Below are positions 35,739 to 44,445 of a DNA stretch of 64,000 nt, in pieces. The stretch is from JAFIEN01 sp051859505 (GTDB lineage Bacteria; Pseudomonadota; Alphaproteobacteria; Rhodobacterales; Rhodobacteraceae): assembly GCA_051859505.1 (NCBI GenBank), contig JBHYFN010000013.1, positions 30,632 to 94,631 of the forward strand, read 5' to 3'. Below the pieces are notes generated by a model that was not told the origin of the DNA, did not search any database, and saw only the letters and a list, made by a program, of their open reading frames with translations. The stretch's first letter is position 1. Every line of letters begins with the position of its first letter. Position numbers and translations under genes: made by a program.

Positions 35739-36515
35739 TCAGCGCAGGCGGGGCGGGTTTTCGGGGTCGCTTCCGGGGGGGCGTGGGGTCGGGGGCTGGA
35801 CCGGATCGGGCAGGTCGAAGCGCAGGGCGACGCGGGAGAGCACCTGCAGCACCGGATCGTCGGGCGGCAGGAAGGTGACATCGATCGCGCCGGCCGCGAG
35901 GCCCGAGAAGGTCAGCGCCTCGGAAACGGCGCGCGCGAGGGCGGGTTCGGCGGCGGGCAGCGCGCCGGTGAAGGCCAGCATATGGCCGGTCGTGCCGTCG
36001 TCATAGGTGACGCGGGCCAGCCAGGCGGCGCGGGCGAGGCCGGTGGCGGCGGCGAACTTGCGGTCGAGGCTTTCGAGCAGGGCCTTTGGCAGGGCGGAGG
36101 GCGGGTCGAGGCGGACCGGCCGCGCGGTGGTGATCTGGGGCCCTTCGGCGAGGGTCTGGGCGAGCCAGTCGACCGCCGCCGCCTCGATCAGCATGGCGGA
36201 GGGGGCGGTATCGGGGTTGAGCGCGATCCCCAGCCCCTGCCCTGCCAGCATGGCGGCCAGCGCCCGGCCCGAGAGGCCCGCCTGTGGCGCGACCTGTTCG
36301 GCGAAGCGGGCGAGGCGTTCCTCGCGGTCGAAGGCCAGGACGAAGACCTGTCCGTCGAGCGTGACCGTGGCGGGGACGATGCTGTCGTCTTGGGCCTCGG
36401 CCTCGAGGAGGAGGAAGAGCTCGGTCTCGGCCAGAGTTTCGTAGAATCTCAGGCGGGGGCCCTCGTCCTCGGGGGCGGAGGCCATGGCGGCATGGGCGGC
36501 GTCAAGATCGGTCAT
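35739..36515 (-). CDS. SseB family protein
   Basis: 258 residues. The N-terminal half contains LAETELFLLLEAEAQDD and GQVFVLAFDREERLARFAEQ, typical of the SseB N-terminal domain. The C-terminal part resembles the SseB C-terminal domain and ends in a proline-rich tail. The molecular role of SseB domain proteins outside type III secretion is unknown. The start overlaps the end of the uracil-DNA-glycosylase-like gene by 14 bases, so the two are probably co-transcribed. Confidence 0.78.
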   Translation of the reverse strand: MTDLDAAHAAMASAPEDEGPRLRFYETLAETELFLLLEAEAQDDSIVPATVTLDGQVFVLAFDREERLARFAEQVAPQAGLSGRALAAMLAGQGLGIALNPDTAPSAMLIEAAAVDWLAQTLAEGPQITTARPVRLDPPSALPKALLESLDRKFAAATGLARAAWLARVTYDDGTTGHMLAFTGALPAAEPALARAVSEALTFSGLAAGAIDVTFLPPDDPVLQVLSRVALRFDLPDPVQPPTPRPPGSDPENPPRLR

Positions 36516-37227
36516 TCAGCACCTCGGTCACGCGGTGGCGCAAGGCGGGCAGGAGCTCGGCCTCGAACCAGGGATTGGCCCTTTGCCAGGCGGTCGTGCG
36601 CCAGGAGGGATGGGGCAGAGGAAAGAGGTCGGGGGCCGTGTCGCGCCAGCGCGCGACCGTGGCGGCGACGGTCAGGTGGCTGGTGGGGCGCGCCCCTCTG
36701 CGACCGAGGTGCCAGCGGATCGCGGCGCCACCGGCCAGCACCAGAAGGCGCACCGGTCCGAGGGCTGCCAGCACGGTTTCGCGCCAGGTTTCGGCGCAGA
36801 GCGGCGGCGGCGGCAGGTCGGCCCCTTTCGCGTCATATCCGGGAAAGCAGAAGGCCATCGGCAGGATCGCGATGCGGGTCTGGTCGTAGAAGCTGGCCTC
36901 GTCCAGCCCCAACCAGCCGCGCAGCCGCTCGCCCGAGCGGTCGGTGAAGGGGCGCCCCGAGGCATGGACCCGGGCGCCGGGGGCCTGTCCGGCAATCAGG
37001 ATGCGCGCGCCGGGGCGGAACCAGACGACGGGGCGCGGCGCATGGGCGGTGGCGGTTTCGGCAAAGCGGCCGGCACAAAGGCGGCAAGCGCGGATCCGGT
37101 TGGCGAGGGGAGGGTCGGTCACTTCGGCCTGTTCGGGTTCCCCGGCCGGACGGTCCGCCCGTTTCGCCCGGTCGTCGGGTCGGGTCGTTTCCGTCCGCGC
37201 AACGATATCACTTTTGCGGGATGACAT
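36502..37227 (-). CDS. Uracil-DNA glycosylase superfamily protein
   Basis: About 241 residues. The core starts IRACRLCAGRF and continues VVWFRPGARILIAGQAPGAR (the glycosylase water-activating region), with LLVLAGGAAIRWHLG and LPHPSWRTTAWQ (the late His-Pro-Ser motif). This is the UDG-fold group close to COG1573 but with only two nearby cysteines, so an Fe-S cluster like that of family 4 enzymes is doubtful. Substrate is unproven. The start is uncertain: ATG at 37227 (MSSRKSDIV) or 37236, or GTG at 37269. It is divergent from the kpsT-like gene. Confidence 0.75.
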   Translation of the reverse strand: MSSRKSDIVARTETTRPDDRAKRADRPAGEPEQAEVTDPPLANRIRACRLCAGRFAETATAHAPRPVVWFRPGARILIAGQAPGARVHASGRPFTDRSGERLRGWLGLDEASFYDQTRIAILPMAFCFPGYDAKGADLPPPPLCAETWRETVLAALGPVRLLVLAGGAAIRWHLGRRGARPTSHLTVAATVARWRDTAPDLFPLPHPSWRTTAWQRANPWFEAELLPALRHRVTEVLNDRS

Positions 37228-37329
37228 AGGCCTCATTTCGCCACAATCATGGACTAGATCAGCGCTCACGCGTCATTAACCTTGAGGCGCGACACTGCGC
37301 GGCGACCGCCATGGGGGACCAGAGCCGGA

Positions 37330-37983
37330 ATGCTCGAATTCGTGAACGTGAGCAAGTCCTTCTGGACGGGCAAGCGCCGCAAGGTGATCTTGCGCGATGC
37401 CTCGTTTCGCGTGGAGCTGGGCAATTCGCTGGGCATCCTGGCCTCGAACGGCACCGGCAAGACGACGATCATCAACATGATGGCCGGGCTGGAAAAGCCC
37501 GATGAGGGCAAGGTCGTGCGGGGCGCGCGGATTTCCTTTCCGCTGGGCTTCATGGGCGGGCTGGTCAGCCGCCATACGGGGCGCGAGAATTGTCGCTATA
37601 TCGCCCGGCTTTATGGCCTCGATCCCGATTACGTCGAGGCGTTCTGCCGCTGGCTGGCCGATATCAAGGAATATTTCGACATGCCCGTCGGCACCTACAG
37701 CCAGGGGATGCGGGCGCGGTTCATGTTCTCGCTCATGCTGGCGCTGGATTTCGACATCTACCTGATCGACGAAGGCATGCCGCAGACCACCGATACCGCC
37801 TTCAATCGCCGCGCGGGCGAGATTCTGCGGGAGAGGCTGGAAAAGACCACGGTTGTCATCGTATCGCATCAGCCCCAGACACTGGAACGGTTCGTCCGCT
37901 CGGCCGCCGTGCTGCGCGAGGGGCGGTTGCACATGTTCGATTCGCTTGAAGAGGCGCGCCAGCTTTATGATTACCAAGCCTAG
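37330..37983 (+). CDS. kpsT: Capsular polysaccharide ABC transporter, ATP-binding protein (KpsT-like)
   Basis: 217 residues, the KpsT length. Walker A is LASNGTGKTTIINMM, the signature is TYSQGMRARFMFSLML and Walker B is FDIYLIDEGMPQTTD. N-terminal MLEFVNVSKSF is typical. KpsT energises export of lipid-linked capsule through the inner membrane with the permease KpsM. No kpsM gene is adjacent; the next gene is a KpsE-like protein whose start overlaps this stop by 17 bases. The partner permease must be elsewhere. Confidence 0.88.
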   Translation: MLEFVNVSKSFWTGKRRKVILRDASFRVELGNSLGILASNGTGKTTIINMMAGLEKPDEGKVVRGARISFPLGFMGGLVSRHTGRENCRYIARLYGLDPDYVEAFCRWLADIKEYFDMPVGTYSQGMRARFMFSLMLALDFDIYLIDEGMPQTTDTAFNRRAGEILRERLEKTTVVIVSHQPQTLERFVRSAAVLREGRLHMFDSLEEARQLYDYQA

Positions 37984-39769
37984 GGCCCGCAGGTTCCGCA
38001 CCCGGCGCGCGACCTCCCTGTCCATGGGGGCGCCGGCAAATGGCACGGCCATTGCGCCGGGCGCCGCGACCAAGGCGGCCGAAGCGGGTACGGTGCAAGC
38101 CGGATCGGTTGCAGGATTCCTCAAGTCCGCGATCCAGCGGCCGGCGCCGGGGAACGCGCCGGGCAATGGATCGGGTGCGGAGCAGGCGACAGCGGCGGCA
38201 ACGGTCGCGGCAAACGCGCCATCGCAGGCGGGTGCGGGCGCGGGGCCAGAGTCGGAGACGGCCCAGAGGGCTACGGAACCCGGCCCATCGGCCAGGCCCG
38301 AAACCGATCTTGCCGCGATCCGGCAGGAGGGGCTGACGGGGCGGCAATTGCGCATGGCGCGGCGGCTGGCGCAGAAGCACGGCATCGCCGTGGCCTCGGA
38401 TTTCGATGCGGTGCGCCAGTTGCGGCTGCGCGGGATCGACCCGTCGCAACCCTCGCAGATCCTTGAACTGGTGCGCCCGGCCGACGGCGCGGGCGGGCAA
38501 CCCTCGGGCAATGCGAAGGCAGGCGGCGAGGGCGGGGCCGAGATCGGCCGGATCCAGCTGCCCCAGACCCTGCCCGAGGGGCAGACCCTGCCCTCGACCG
38601 AGCGTGCCAAACCCGCCGACAGCCGGATCAGCGAGGTGATGCAGATCCAGCAGGACATCCTGCGCCGGCGCCGGCGCAAGCTCGCGATGCTGTTCACCCG
38701 GCTGGTTCTGTTCGTGCTGCTGCCGACGCTGATCTGCGGCTGGTATTTCTTCCGCATCGCCACGCCGATGTATGCCACGCATTCGGAATTCATCATCCAG
38801 CAGGCCGATTCCACTGCCGGTGCCGGGCTGGGCGGGCTGTTTCAGGGCACCTCGATGGCGACCCAGCAGGACAGCATCACCGTGCAATCCTATCTCGCCT
38901 CGCGCGCGGCCCTTGTCCGGCTGGACGAAGAGCACGGGTTCAAGGCGCATTTCAGCGATCCCGCGATCGACGCGGTGCAGCGCCTGCCGGAAAACGCCAG
39001 CAACGAGGCGGCCTACAAGCTGTATCAGAAACGCGTCCGCATCAGCTATGACCCGACCGAAGGCATCGTCAAGATGGAGGTCATCGCCGTCGATCCCGCG
39101 ACCAGCCAGCGGTTTTCCGAGGCGCTGATCGGCTATGCCGAGGAACAGGTCGATCAGTTGACCCAGCGCCTGCGCGAAGACCAGATGTCGGGCGCGCGCG
39201 AAAGCTATGAGACGGCCGAGCGGCGCCGGGCCGAGGCCCTGGCCGAGCTTTTGCGGATCCAGAGCGAGGTGCAGCAGATCGACCCGGTGGGCGAGACGGC
39301 GGCGCGCACGGCCCAGATCTCGGCGCTGGAAACAAGCCGCCAGCAGCTGCAGCTTGAGCTGCAGAGCCGGCTTGACGTGCCGCGCCCGAACGAGGCGCAG
39401 GTCACGTCGCTGCGCAACCAGATCGCCAATATCGAGGCGCTGATCGCCGACCTGCGCGCCGAGATGACGCAGGTCAGCGACGGCGGCGCCTCGCTTGCCG
39501 CCAAGAATACCGAGCTGCGCATCGCGGAAGAGAATTACACCTTCCAGACGCTGCTGGTGCAGCAGGCGCTGCAGATGATGGAAGCCTCTCAGATCGAGGC
39601 GAACCGGCAGGTGCGCTATCTGTCGCTGGGCGTCGAACCTGTCGCACCAGTCGAGGCGACCTATCCGCGCGCCTTCGAAAGCACGCTGCTTGCCTTCCTG
39701 ATCTTTTCGGGGATCTACCTGATGATCTCGCTCACCGTTTCGATCCTGCGCGAACAGGTCACCTCCTGA
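37967..39769 (+). CDS. kpsE: Capsule polysaccharide export inner-membrane protein (KpsE/BexC-like) with long N-terminal extension
   Basis: 600 residues, against about 380 for typical KpsE. The first 230 or so residues are a low-complexity Ala/Gly/Pro/Gln-rich cytoplasmic segment containing a compact helical motif (LTGRQLRMARRLAQKHGIAV, then DAVRQLRLRGIDP) that looks like a small SAP-type DNA- or protein-binding domain. A first membrane helix (MLFTRLVLFVLLPTLICGWY), a Wzz-type periplasmic domain with a coiled coil (about 400-520) and a final helix (LLAFLIFSGIYLMISLTVSI) follow. KpsE bridges KpsMT to the outer-membrane KpsD. The start at 37967 overlaps kpsT. Confidence 0.85.
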   Translation: MITKPRARRFRTRRATSLSMGAPANGTAIAPGAATKAAEAGTVQAGSVAGFLKSAIQRPAPGNAPGNGSGAEQATAAATVAANAPSQAGAGAGPESETAQRATEPGPSARPETDLAAIRQEGLTGRQLRMARRLAQKHGIAVASDFDAVRQLRLRGIDPSQPSQILELVRPADGAGGQPSGNAKAGGEGGAEIGRIQLPQTLPEGQTLPSTERAKPADSRISEVMQIQQDILRRRRRKLAMLFTRLVLFVLLPTLICGWYFFRIATPMYATHSEFIIQQADSTAGAGLGGLFQGTSMATQQDSITVQSYLASRAALVRLDEEHGFKAHFSDPAIDAVQRLPENASNEAAYKLYQKRVRISYDPTEGIVKMEVIAVDPATSQRFSEALIGYAEEQVDQLTQRLREDQMSGARESYETAERRRAEALAELLRIQSEVQQIDPVGETAARTAQISALETSRQQLQLELQSRLDVPRPNEAQVTSLRNQIANIEALIADLRAEMTQVSDGGASLAAKNTELRIAEENYTFQTLLVQQALQMMEASQIEANRQVRYLSLGVEPVAPVEATYPRAFESTLLAFLIFSGIYLMISLTVSILREQVTS

Positions 39770-39835
39770 GACGGCTTTCCCCCGGGGCGGTTGCGGATTA
39801 GCAGGGACAGGACGGGGCGCAGAAGGAAGCCGGGA

Positions 39836-40669
39836 ATGCACGACATCGCCATCGGGCCGCTGACGCTGGGCAATGACAGGCCGCTTGCCGTCATCGCGGG
39901 GCCGTGCCAGCTGCAATCGCTGGATCATGCGCTGATGATCGCCGAAAGGATGGCCGCGATCTGTGCGCAGGCCGGGGCGCAGTTCATCTTCAAGGCCAGC
40001 TATGACAAGGCCAACCGCACCTCGCTGAAGGGGCAGCGGGGCCTGGGCATGGCGGCGGGGCTGAACATCCTGCGCCAGGTCCGGGAAACCATCGGCTGCC
40101 CCGTCCTGACCGATGTGCATGCGCCCGAGCATTGCGCCCCGGTGGCCGAGGTCTGCGACATCCTGCAGATCCCCGCCTTTCTCAGCCGCCAGACCGACCT
40201 TCTGCTGGCCGCCGGAGCGACGGGGGCGGCGATCAACGTCAAGAAGGGCCAGTTCCTTGCGCCCTGGGACATGGTGCAGGTCGTGGCCAAGATCGAAAGC
40301 ACCGGCAATCGCCGCATCCTTCTGACCGAGCGCGGCAGCAGCTTCGGCTACAACACGCTTGTCACCGACATGCGCGCCCTGCCGATCATGGCGCGCACCG
40401 GCTATCCGGTGGTGATGGATGCGACCCATTCGGTGCAGCAGCCCGGCGGTCAGGGCGATGCCTCGGGCGGGCAACGCGAATTCGCCCCGGTCATGGCGCG
40501 CGCCGCCGTCAGCCTCGGGATCGCCGCCGTCTTTGTCGAGACGCATGAAGACCCCGACACCGCCCCCTCTGACGGCCCCAACATGATCCCGCTTGACCGG
40601 ATGGAGGCGCTTGTCACCGGGCTGATGACCTTTGACCGGCTGGCCAAGGCCGATCCGATCCGCGTCTGA
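39836..40669 (+). CDS. kdsA: 3-deoxy-8-phosphooctulonate synthase (KDO-8-P synthase)
   Basis: 277 residues, normal length. Motifs are LAVIAGPCQLQSLDHALMIA, FIFKASYDKANRTSLKGQRG, NVKKGQFLAPWDM, SSFGYNTLVTDMRALPIM and VVMDATHSVQQPGGQGDASG. It condenses phosphoenolpyruvate and arabinose-5-phosphate to KDO-8-phosphate for lipopolysaccharide or KDO-linked capsule, which fits the kpsT/kpsE genes 66 bases upstream. The ATG at 39836 follows AGAAGGAAGCCGGGA. Confidence 0.96.
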   Translation: MHDIAIGPLTLGNDRPLAVIAGPCQLQSLDHALMIAERMAAICAQAGAQFIFKASYDKANRTSLKGQRGLGMAAGLNILRQVRETIGCPVLTDVHAPEHCAPVAEVCDILQIPAFLSRQTDLLLAAGATGAAINVKKGQFLAPWDMVQVVAKIESTGNRRILLTERGSSFGYNTLVTDMRALPIMARTGYPVVMDATHSVQQPGGQGDASGGQREFAPVMARAAVSLGIAAVFVETHEDPDTAPSDGPNMIPLDRMEALVTGLMTFDRLAKADPIRV

Positions 40670-40751
40670 GCGGCCGCGCCCCAACAAAGGGCTTGGTTGC
40701 GCTGCGGCCTCGGCCTATTGTGACGGGACTTTTTTCAAGGCACTGCCCAAA

Positions 40752-42161
40752 ATGGCTTTTTTGCGTTTTCTCTTCACCACCGGGCTGATCGCCCTGCTGA
40801 TCTGGGCGCCGGCCACAGCCCAGGATGCCGATGGACCAAGCGGGGCCATCTCGGCCGAACGCGACAGCGCGCTTGACGGCCGCATCGAAACCCGCATCCG
40901 CGAGATCCTGCAGGAAATCGGCGGTTACGACGAAATCAGCGTCTCGGTCTCGGAAGGGGTGGTCACGCTGCAGGGCACGACCGAGTCGGCCACGGCGGCC
41001 GCCAACCTTGTCGCCCTAGTCACCCGGCTTGAAGGCGTGGTCACGATCCGCAACGAGGTGGAAGAGACGGCCGATATCCGGCGCCGCCTGAACCCGGCGA
41101 TGGAGCGTTTCTGGGGCCGGGTCCGCCAGCTTGGCATCATGGCGCCGCTTCTGGGGATCGCGATCGCCAGTTTCGGCGCGCTGACCTTTGCCGGCGTCTT
41201 CCTCGCGCGGCGGCGCTGGCCCTGGGACAGGATCGCCCCCAATGCCTTTATCGCCGATCTCTATCGTCAGATCGTGATGCTGCTGTTTTCCTTCGTGGGC
41301 ATTGTCGTCGCCCTCGACATCATGGATGCCTCGGCACTGCTGAGCACCTTCATCGGCGCGGCGGGCCTTGTGGGCCTCGCCATCGGCTTTGCCGTGCGCG
41401 ACACGGTCGAGAATTACATCGCCTCGATCTTTCTCTCGATCCGGCAGCCCTTCCGCCCCAATGACACGGTCGATATCGACGGCACCGAAGGCAAGGTGAT
41501 CCGCCTGACCAGCCGCGCGACCATCCTGCTCAGCTTTGACGGCAACCATATCCGCATTCCCAATGCGACCGTCTTCAAGGCCAAGATCGTGAACTACAGC
41601 GAGAATGCCGAGCGCCGGCTGATGTTCCGGATCGGGATCGAGGCGGACAACGACCTGCACAAGGCCCGTCAGGTCATCGTCGAGACGATGCAGGGCCTGC
41701 CCTTCGTGCTTGAGGTGCCGGCGGTCCAGTCCTGGATCGAAAGCCTCTCTGGCGGCACGGTCGAGATCGTCGTCACCGTCTGGGTGGACCAGCGCGACAC
41801 CTCGATCCTGCTGGCGCGCGGCGAGGCGATCCGCTTCGCGAAACTCGCCCTCGAGGCGGCGGGGATCACGCTTGACACCTCGGACTACAACCTGAGCGTC
41901 AACGGCTTCGCCCCGATCGCAGAGCCGGGCCGCACGGGGACGGACCGGACAGGGACTGATCGCACGGGGACTGGTCGCACGGGAACTGGTCGCACGGGGC
42001 CGGCACCCTCGCCTGCACCGCTCCTCACCCCGGAACTCAGCGCGCAAGAACTCGAGATCGTGCGCACCGACAACGAGGCGATCCTCGATGCGATGATCGA
42101 GACGGAACGCGCGCGGGACGACAAGCAGGATCTGCTGACCCCGGACAGCCCGCATGAATAG
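40752..42161 (+). CDS. Mechanosensitive ion channel (MscS family) with BON domain
   Basis: 469 residues. A Sec signal peptide (MAFLRFLFTTGLIALLIWAP, then ATAQ) precedes a periplasmic BON domain (about 40-110, GVVTLQGTTESATAAANLV). Three membrane helices follow, with the pore-lining AAGLVGLAIGFAVRDTVENY, then the MscS beta and C-terminal domains. The extreme C-terminus has a five-fold Arg-Thr-Gly-Thr-x repeat (RTGTDRTGTDRTGTGRTG) and a charged tail. The protein is predicted to release solutes on hypo-osmotic shock. Confidence 0.9.
   Translation: MAFLRFLFTTGLIALLIWAPATAQDADGPSGAISAERDSALDGRIETRIREILQEIGGYDEISVSVSEGVVTLQGTTESATAAANLVALVTRLEGVVTIRNEVEETADIRRRLNPAMERFWGRVRQLGIMAPLLGIAIASFGALTFAGVFLARRRWPWDRIAPNAFIADLYRQIVMLLFSFVGIVVALDIMDASALLSTFIGAAGLVGLAIGFAVRDTVENYIASIFLSIRQPFRPNDTVDIDGTEGKVIRLTSRATILLSFDGNHIRIPNATVFKAKIVNYSENAERRLMFRIGIEADNDLHKARQVIVETMQGLPFVLEVPAVQSWIESLSGGTVEIVVTVWVDQRDTSILLARGEAIRFAKLALEAAGITLDTSDYNLSVNGFAPIAEPGRTGTDRTGTDRTGTGRTGTGRTGPAPSPAPLLTPELSAQELEIVRTDNEAILDAMIETERARDDKQDLLTPDSPHE
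41928..42001 (+). repeat. 15-bp in-frame tandem repeat in the MscS-family gene
   Basis: About five copies of a 15-base unit related to CTGGTCGCACGGGGA encode the RTGT(D/G) pentapeptide repeat near the C-terminus. The copies remain in frame and differ by a few bases. Such an array could change copy number by slippage without shifting the frame. Confidence 0.8.
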
Positions 42162-42234
42162 CGGTTCGGCACGGATTTTTCTGCTGCCGGGTCTTGATCC
42201 TCCCGGGACCATTGCGTAGAGAACGGCGCACTGC

Positions 42235-42309
42235 TGGGGCGTGGCCAAGTGGTAAGGCATCGGTTTTTGGTACCGTGTACCGTAGGTTCGAATCCTACCG
42301 CCCCAGCCA
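42235..42309 (+). tRNA. tRNA-Gln (anticodon TTG)
   Basis: Acceptor TGGGGCG pairs with CGCCCCA, D-arm GCC..GGC, anticodon loop TTTTGGT (anticodon TTG, decoding CAA), T-arm GTAGG TTCGAAT CCTAC, discriminator G and an encoded CCA. 75 bases with CCA. It precedes the lower-GC segment at 42310-43983. Confidence 0.96.
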
Positions 42310-42361
42310 GCAGTCTTTCCTGTGCTCCGGTCCTTGTCGCGTTGAGCCGAGGGCGGCACGA

Positions 42362-42668
42362 GTGCCCCGGAAAGTGCCTCAGAGACTTGGGAGAGCCGGA
42401 CCAACTGGCTGGGCTCTGCTTTCTCCCCTAGCCTTCTGTTTGATTGGTATCGGTAACGGATAAGGCTTCAGGGAAGAGGGCCTGAGCTGCTCCTTGTTGC
42501 TCCTCCCCCCCTCCAGCGGGTGTCAAAGCCCCGGAGCCGGGCCGGATACCCTGACGAGCGGGCTGTCTGCCGCCACGTGGTGACGTCCAGTCCCACATTC
42601 CGGGGGCGTTCCATCAGCTCGTCCAGCCCGCTGACCTGCGGGTTGATGGGGCGGGGTTGACCGATCAC
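42362..42668. repeat. Diverged direct repeat A (about 300 bp)
   Basis: Copy A shares ordered blocks with copy B at 43619-43980: GTGCCCCGGAAAGTGCCTCA, GTCAAAGCC..GAGCCGGGCC, GGGCTGTCTGCCGCCACGTG (identical in both) and GACCTGCGGGTTGATGGG. The stretch 42310-42822 has no convincing gene; short frames in it are not conserved between the copies over their whole length. Confidence 0.75.
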
Positions 42669-42822
42669 TGCTTCCGAGGCGGTTGCCATGGCCTCTTTCA
42701 GGCCACGGCGCTGATCATACGGGCTTGGACAGCTGACGTCCTGGCACGAAAAGCGCCTTCCGTTCTGACTCCGGTTCACCCAAATCCGAACCCGGCTCCG
42801 GTTCTCGGGCCATCTTGTCCAT

Positions 42823-43485
42823 CTACTGCGAACGTCCGACTATATTCGAAAACGCATCGAACGGTTGACCGTTAACGACCGCAGTTCCATTCCCGGACGT
42901 TCTCAGCAATTCGGCATTTGGACCATATAGATAGCCCCCTGTCGGAACGTCGACGTCAATACTCATCCCACCGCCCGTCAGTGTTCCACGCACATCTGTC
43001 AAAACACCGGCCAGTGAACCGCTCTCTCCCGGTCCAATCACGTCCAACACGACAGTACCGATCACGCCTTCGTCAAGACTCAAGGCGCCGGAGAACGCAG
43101 TCAGGTCGTCAGGGATCGCTTCATCGGGATTTGGTACAATGCCACCAATGAAATTCGTGAGCGATCCCGTTAACGTACCTGATCCCAAAGACACGTTGAC
43201 CCGTGCATCGCCAAGCATCTTGATGACATCATCCGGCCTTTCGATTTCCAGGTAAGAGATGCCGACGTAGGTTGCATTGCCTGTCATCGGGCGACCCGCG
43301 AAATTGGTCGCGTCAGTTTCGTCGACAGCGTCACGCAGTTCGGAAAAACCATCGAGAAAGGCCTGATACTCTGCAGGGCTCGGCGGGGTGGGGATTGCAG
43401 TGACTCCTCCACATGCAGCAAGACCAAGGACTGCGGCCGACAGCGAACCGATCCGGGAGATTGCAATAAAACGCCTGGTCATCAT
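42823..43485 (-). CDS. Putative lipoprotein, transferrin-binding-protein-like beta-barrel domain
   Basis: 220 residues. The signal ends at lipobox LAAC (SAAVLGLAACGGVTAIPTPP). The mature part has repeated glycine/threonine beta segments (GNATYVGISYLE; GSGTLTGSLTNFIGG; SGALSLDEGVIGTVVLDVIG; GTAVVNGQPFDAFSNIVG), the style of small TbpB-like slam-independent lipoproteins in Rhodobacterales. GC content is about 50-57 percent in sampled lines, well below neighbouring genes, suggesting transfer. It has an AAGG site 6 bases from its start and sits between two diverged direct repeats. Function unknown. Confidence 0.65.
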   Translation of the reverse strand: MMTRRFIAISRIGSLSAAVLGLAACGGVTAIPTPPSPAEYQAFLDGFSELRDAVDETDATNFAGRPMTGNATYVGISYLEIERPDDVIKMLGDARVNVSLGSGTLTGSLTNFIGGIVPNPDEAIPDDLTAFSGALSLDEGVIGTVVLDVIGPGESGSLAGVLTDVRGTLTGGGMSIDVDVPTGGYLYGPNAELLRTSGNGTAVVNGQPFDAFSNIVGRSQ

Positions 43486-43618
43486 TCTTTACCTTGAAAA
43501 ATCAATCGGGTGTCATCATGAATTCGCCGGCAAGCCCAAATCCAGCGCCGGCATTGCATTAGGGTAGCCCCAAGACTCCGTGCTGCCAAGCGATTCTCTT
43601 TTCGAATTGCCCTGCCTA

Positions 43619-43980
43619 GTGCCCCGGAAAGTACCTCATATGCCTGCGAGGGGCGGACCAACGAGACAGGCTTCGTTTTCTCCCTCAATCCCTCTGTTTC
43701 ATCGGTACAAGTAATGGAGGAGGCTCCAGGGAAGAGGACCCGACCATTTCCTTTTTGCTCCTCCCTACTCGCCCAAGACAAGGAGGAAACAGACGGGAGC
43801 AGGAGCGTCCCTCCCCCACCCTTCCAACGGGGGTCAAAGCCTCTGAGCCGGGCCAGAGACCCAGAACACCGGGCTGTCTGCCGCCACGTGGCGACGTCCG
43901 GTGCCACAGGGCGGGGAGGGTCCATTCTCGTTCAGCCCAGAGACCTGCGGGTCGATGGGCAGTGGTTGGCCCGTCACGCC
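43619..43980. repeat. Diverged direct repeat B (about 360 bp)
   Basis: Second copy of the element described at 42362-42668, with an internal insertion around the GGAGGAAACAGACGGGAGCA segment. It ends at the stop codon of the Spy-like gene. The 43486-43983 stretch contains no supported gene. Confidence 0.75.
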
Positions 43981-43983
43981 CCC

Positions 43984-44445
43984 TCAGCCATCGCAACCGT
44001 TGTGACGGCGCCACATTGCCGGATCATGGCCCGCCGGAACGGCGTCGCAGGGATCGGTTGCGCCATAGCCCCGCAGGGCGTTGTAGCGCGCGATCTGCGA
44101 GGCCGTGAGCAGTGGCGGCGTTTCGAGGTGGCGTGACAGGTGAACACGGCGCAAGTCGGCCCGTGCGGCTGCGGCAGTGTCGATCAGCGCGCGAAGCGCC
44201 TCCGGCGTCAGATCGCCCTCACCAAAGGCCTGTTCGATGGCTGCCTCTGCAGCGATGAAGCGGTCCCCCGCCGCCTGCGCTTCGGCTTGCATGTCGGCAA
44301 GGATCGCCTCGATCGCAGATACCTGGTCGGGCGACAATCCGGTCTCGTCCCTCAGCTCCAACAGATGCGCCGGCCCCGGCACGCCGTTCAGCTCGGCTGC
44401 CAGGGCCCCGTGTGTCCGGGCGGTGGCACGGTTGGCCTCTCGCAC
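43984..44445 (-). CDS. Spy/CpxP-like periplasmic chaperone-type protein, N-terminus uncertain
   Basis: The conserved part is about 150 residues, helical and Ala/Glu-rich: NGVPGPAHLLELRDETGLSP, VSAIEAILADMQAEAQAAGD, RAVH-like VHLSRHLETPPLLTASQIAR and the ending GYGATDPCDAVPAGHDPAMW. This matches Rhodobacterales proteins of the Spy/heavy-metal-sensor group, which normally begin with a Sec signal. No signal peptide is visible upstream in this frame; the sequence there is Arg/Pro-rich. A GTG at 44445 is given as start, but a frameshift or loss of the N-terminus is possible. It is divergent from the Tat peptide gene. Confidence 0.55.
   Translation of the reverse strand: MREANRATARTHGALAAELNGVPGPAHLLELRDETGLSPDQVSAIEAILADMQAEAQAAGDRFIAAEAAIEQAFGEGDLTPEALRALIDTAAAARADLRRVHLSRHLETPPLLTASQIARYNALRGYGATDPCDAVPAGHDPAMWRRHNGCDG

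Noticed and set aside
42235..43983. Integrated island using tRNA-Gln as attachment site
   Set aside because: No duplicated tRNA 3' end, integrase or transposase was seen; the direct repeats do not match the tRNA.
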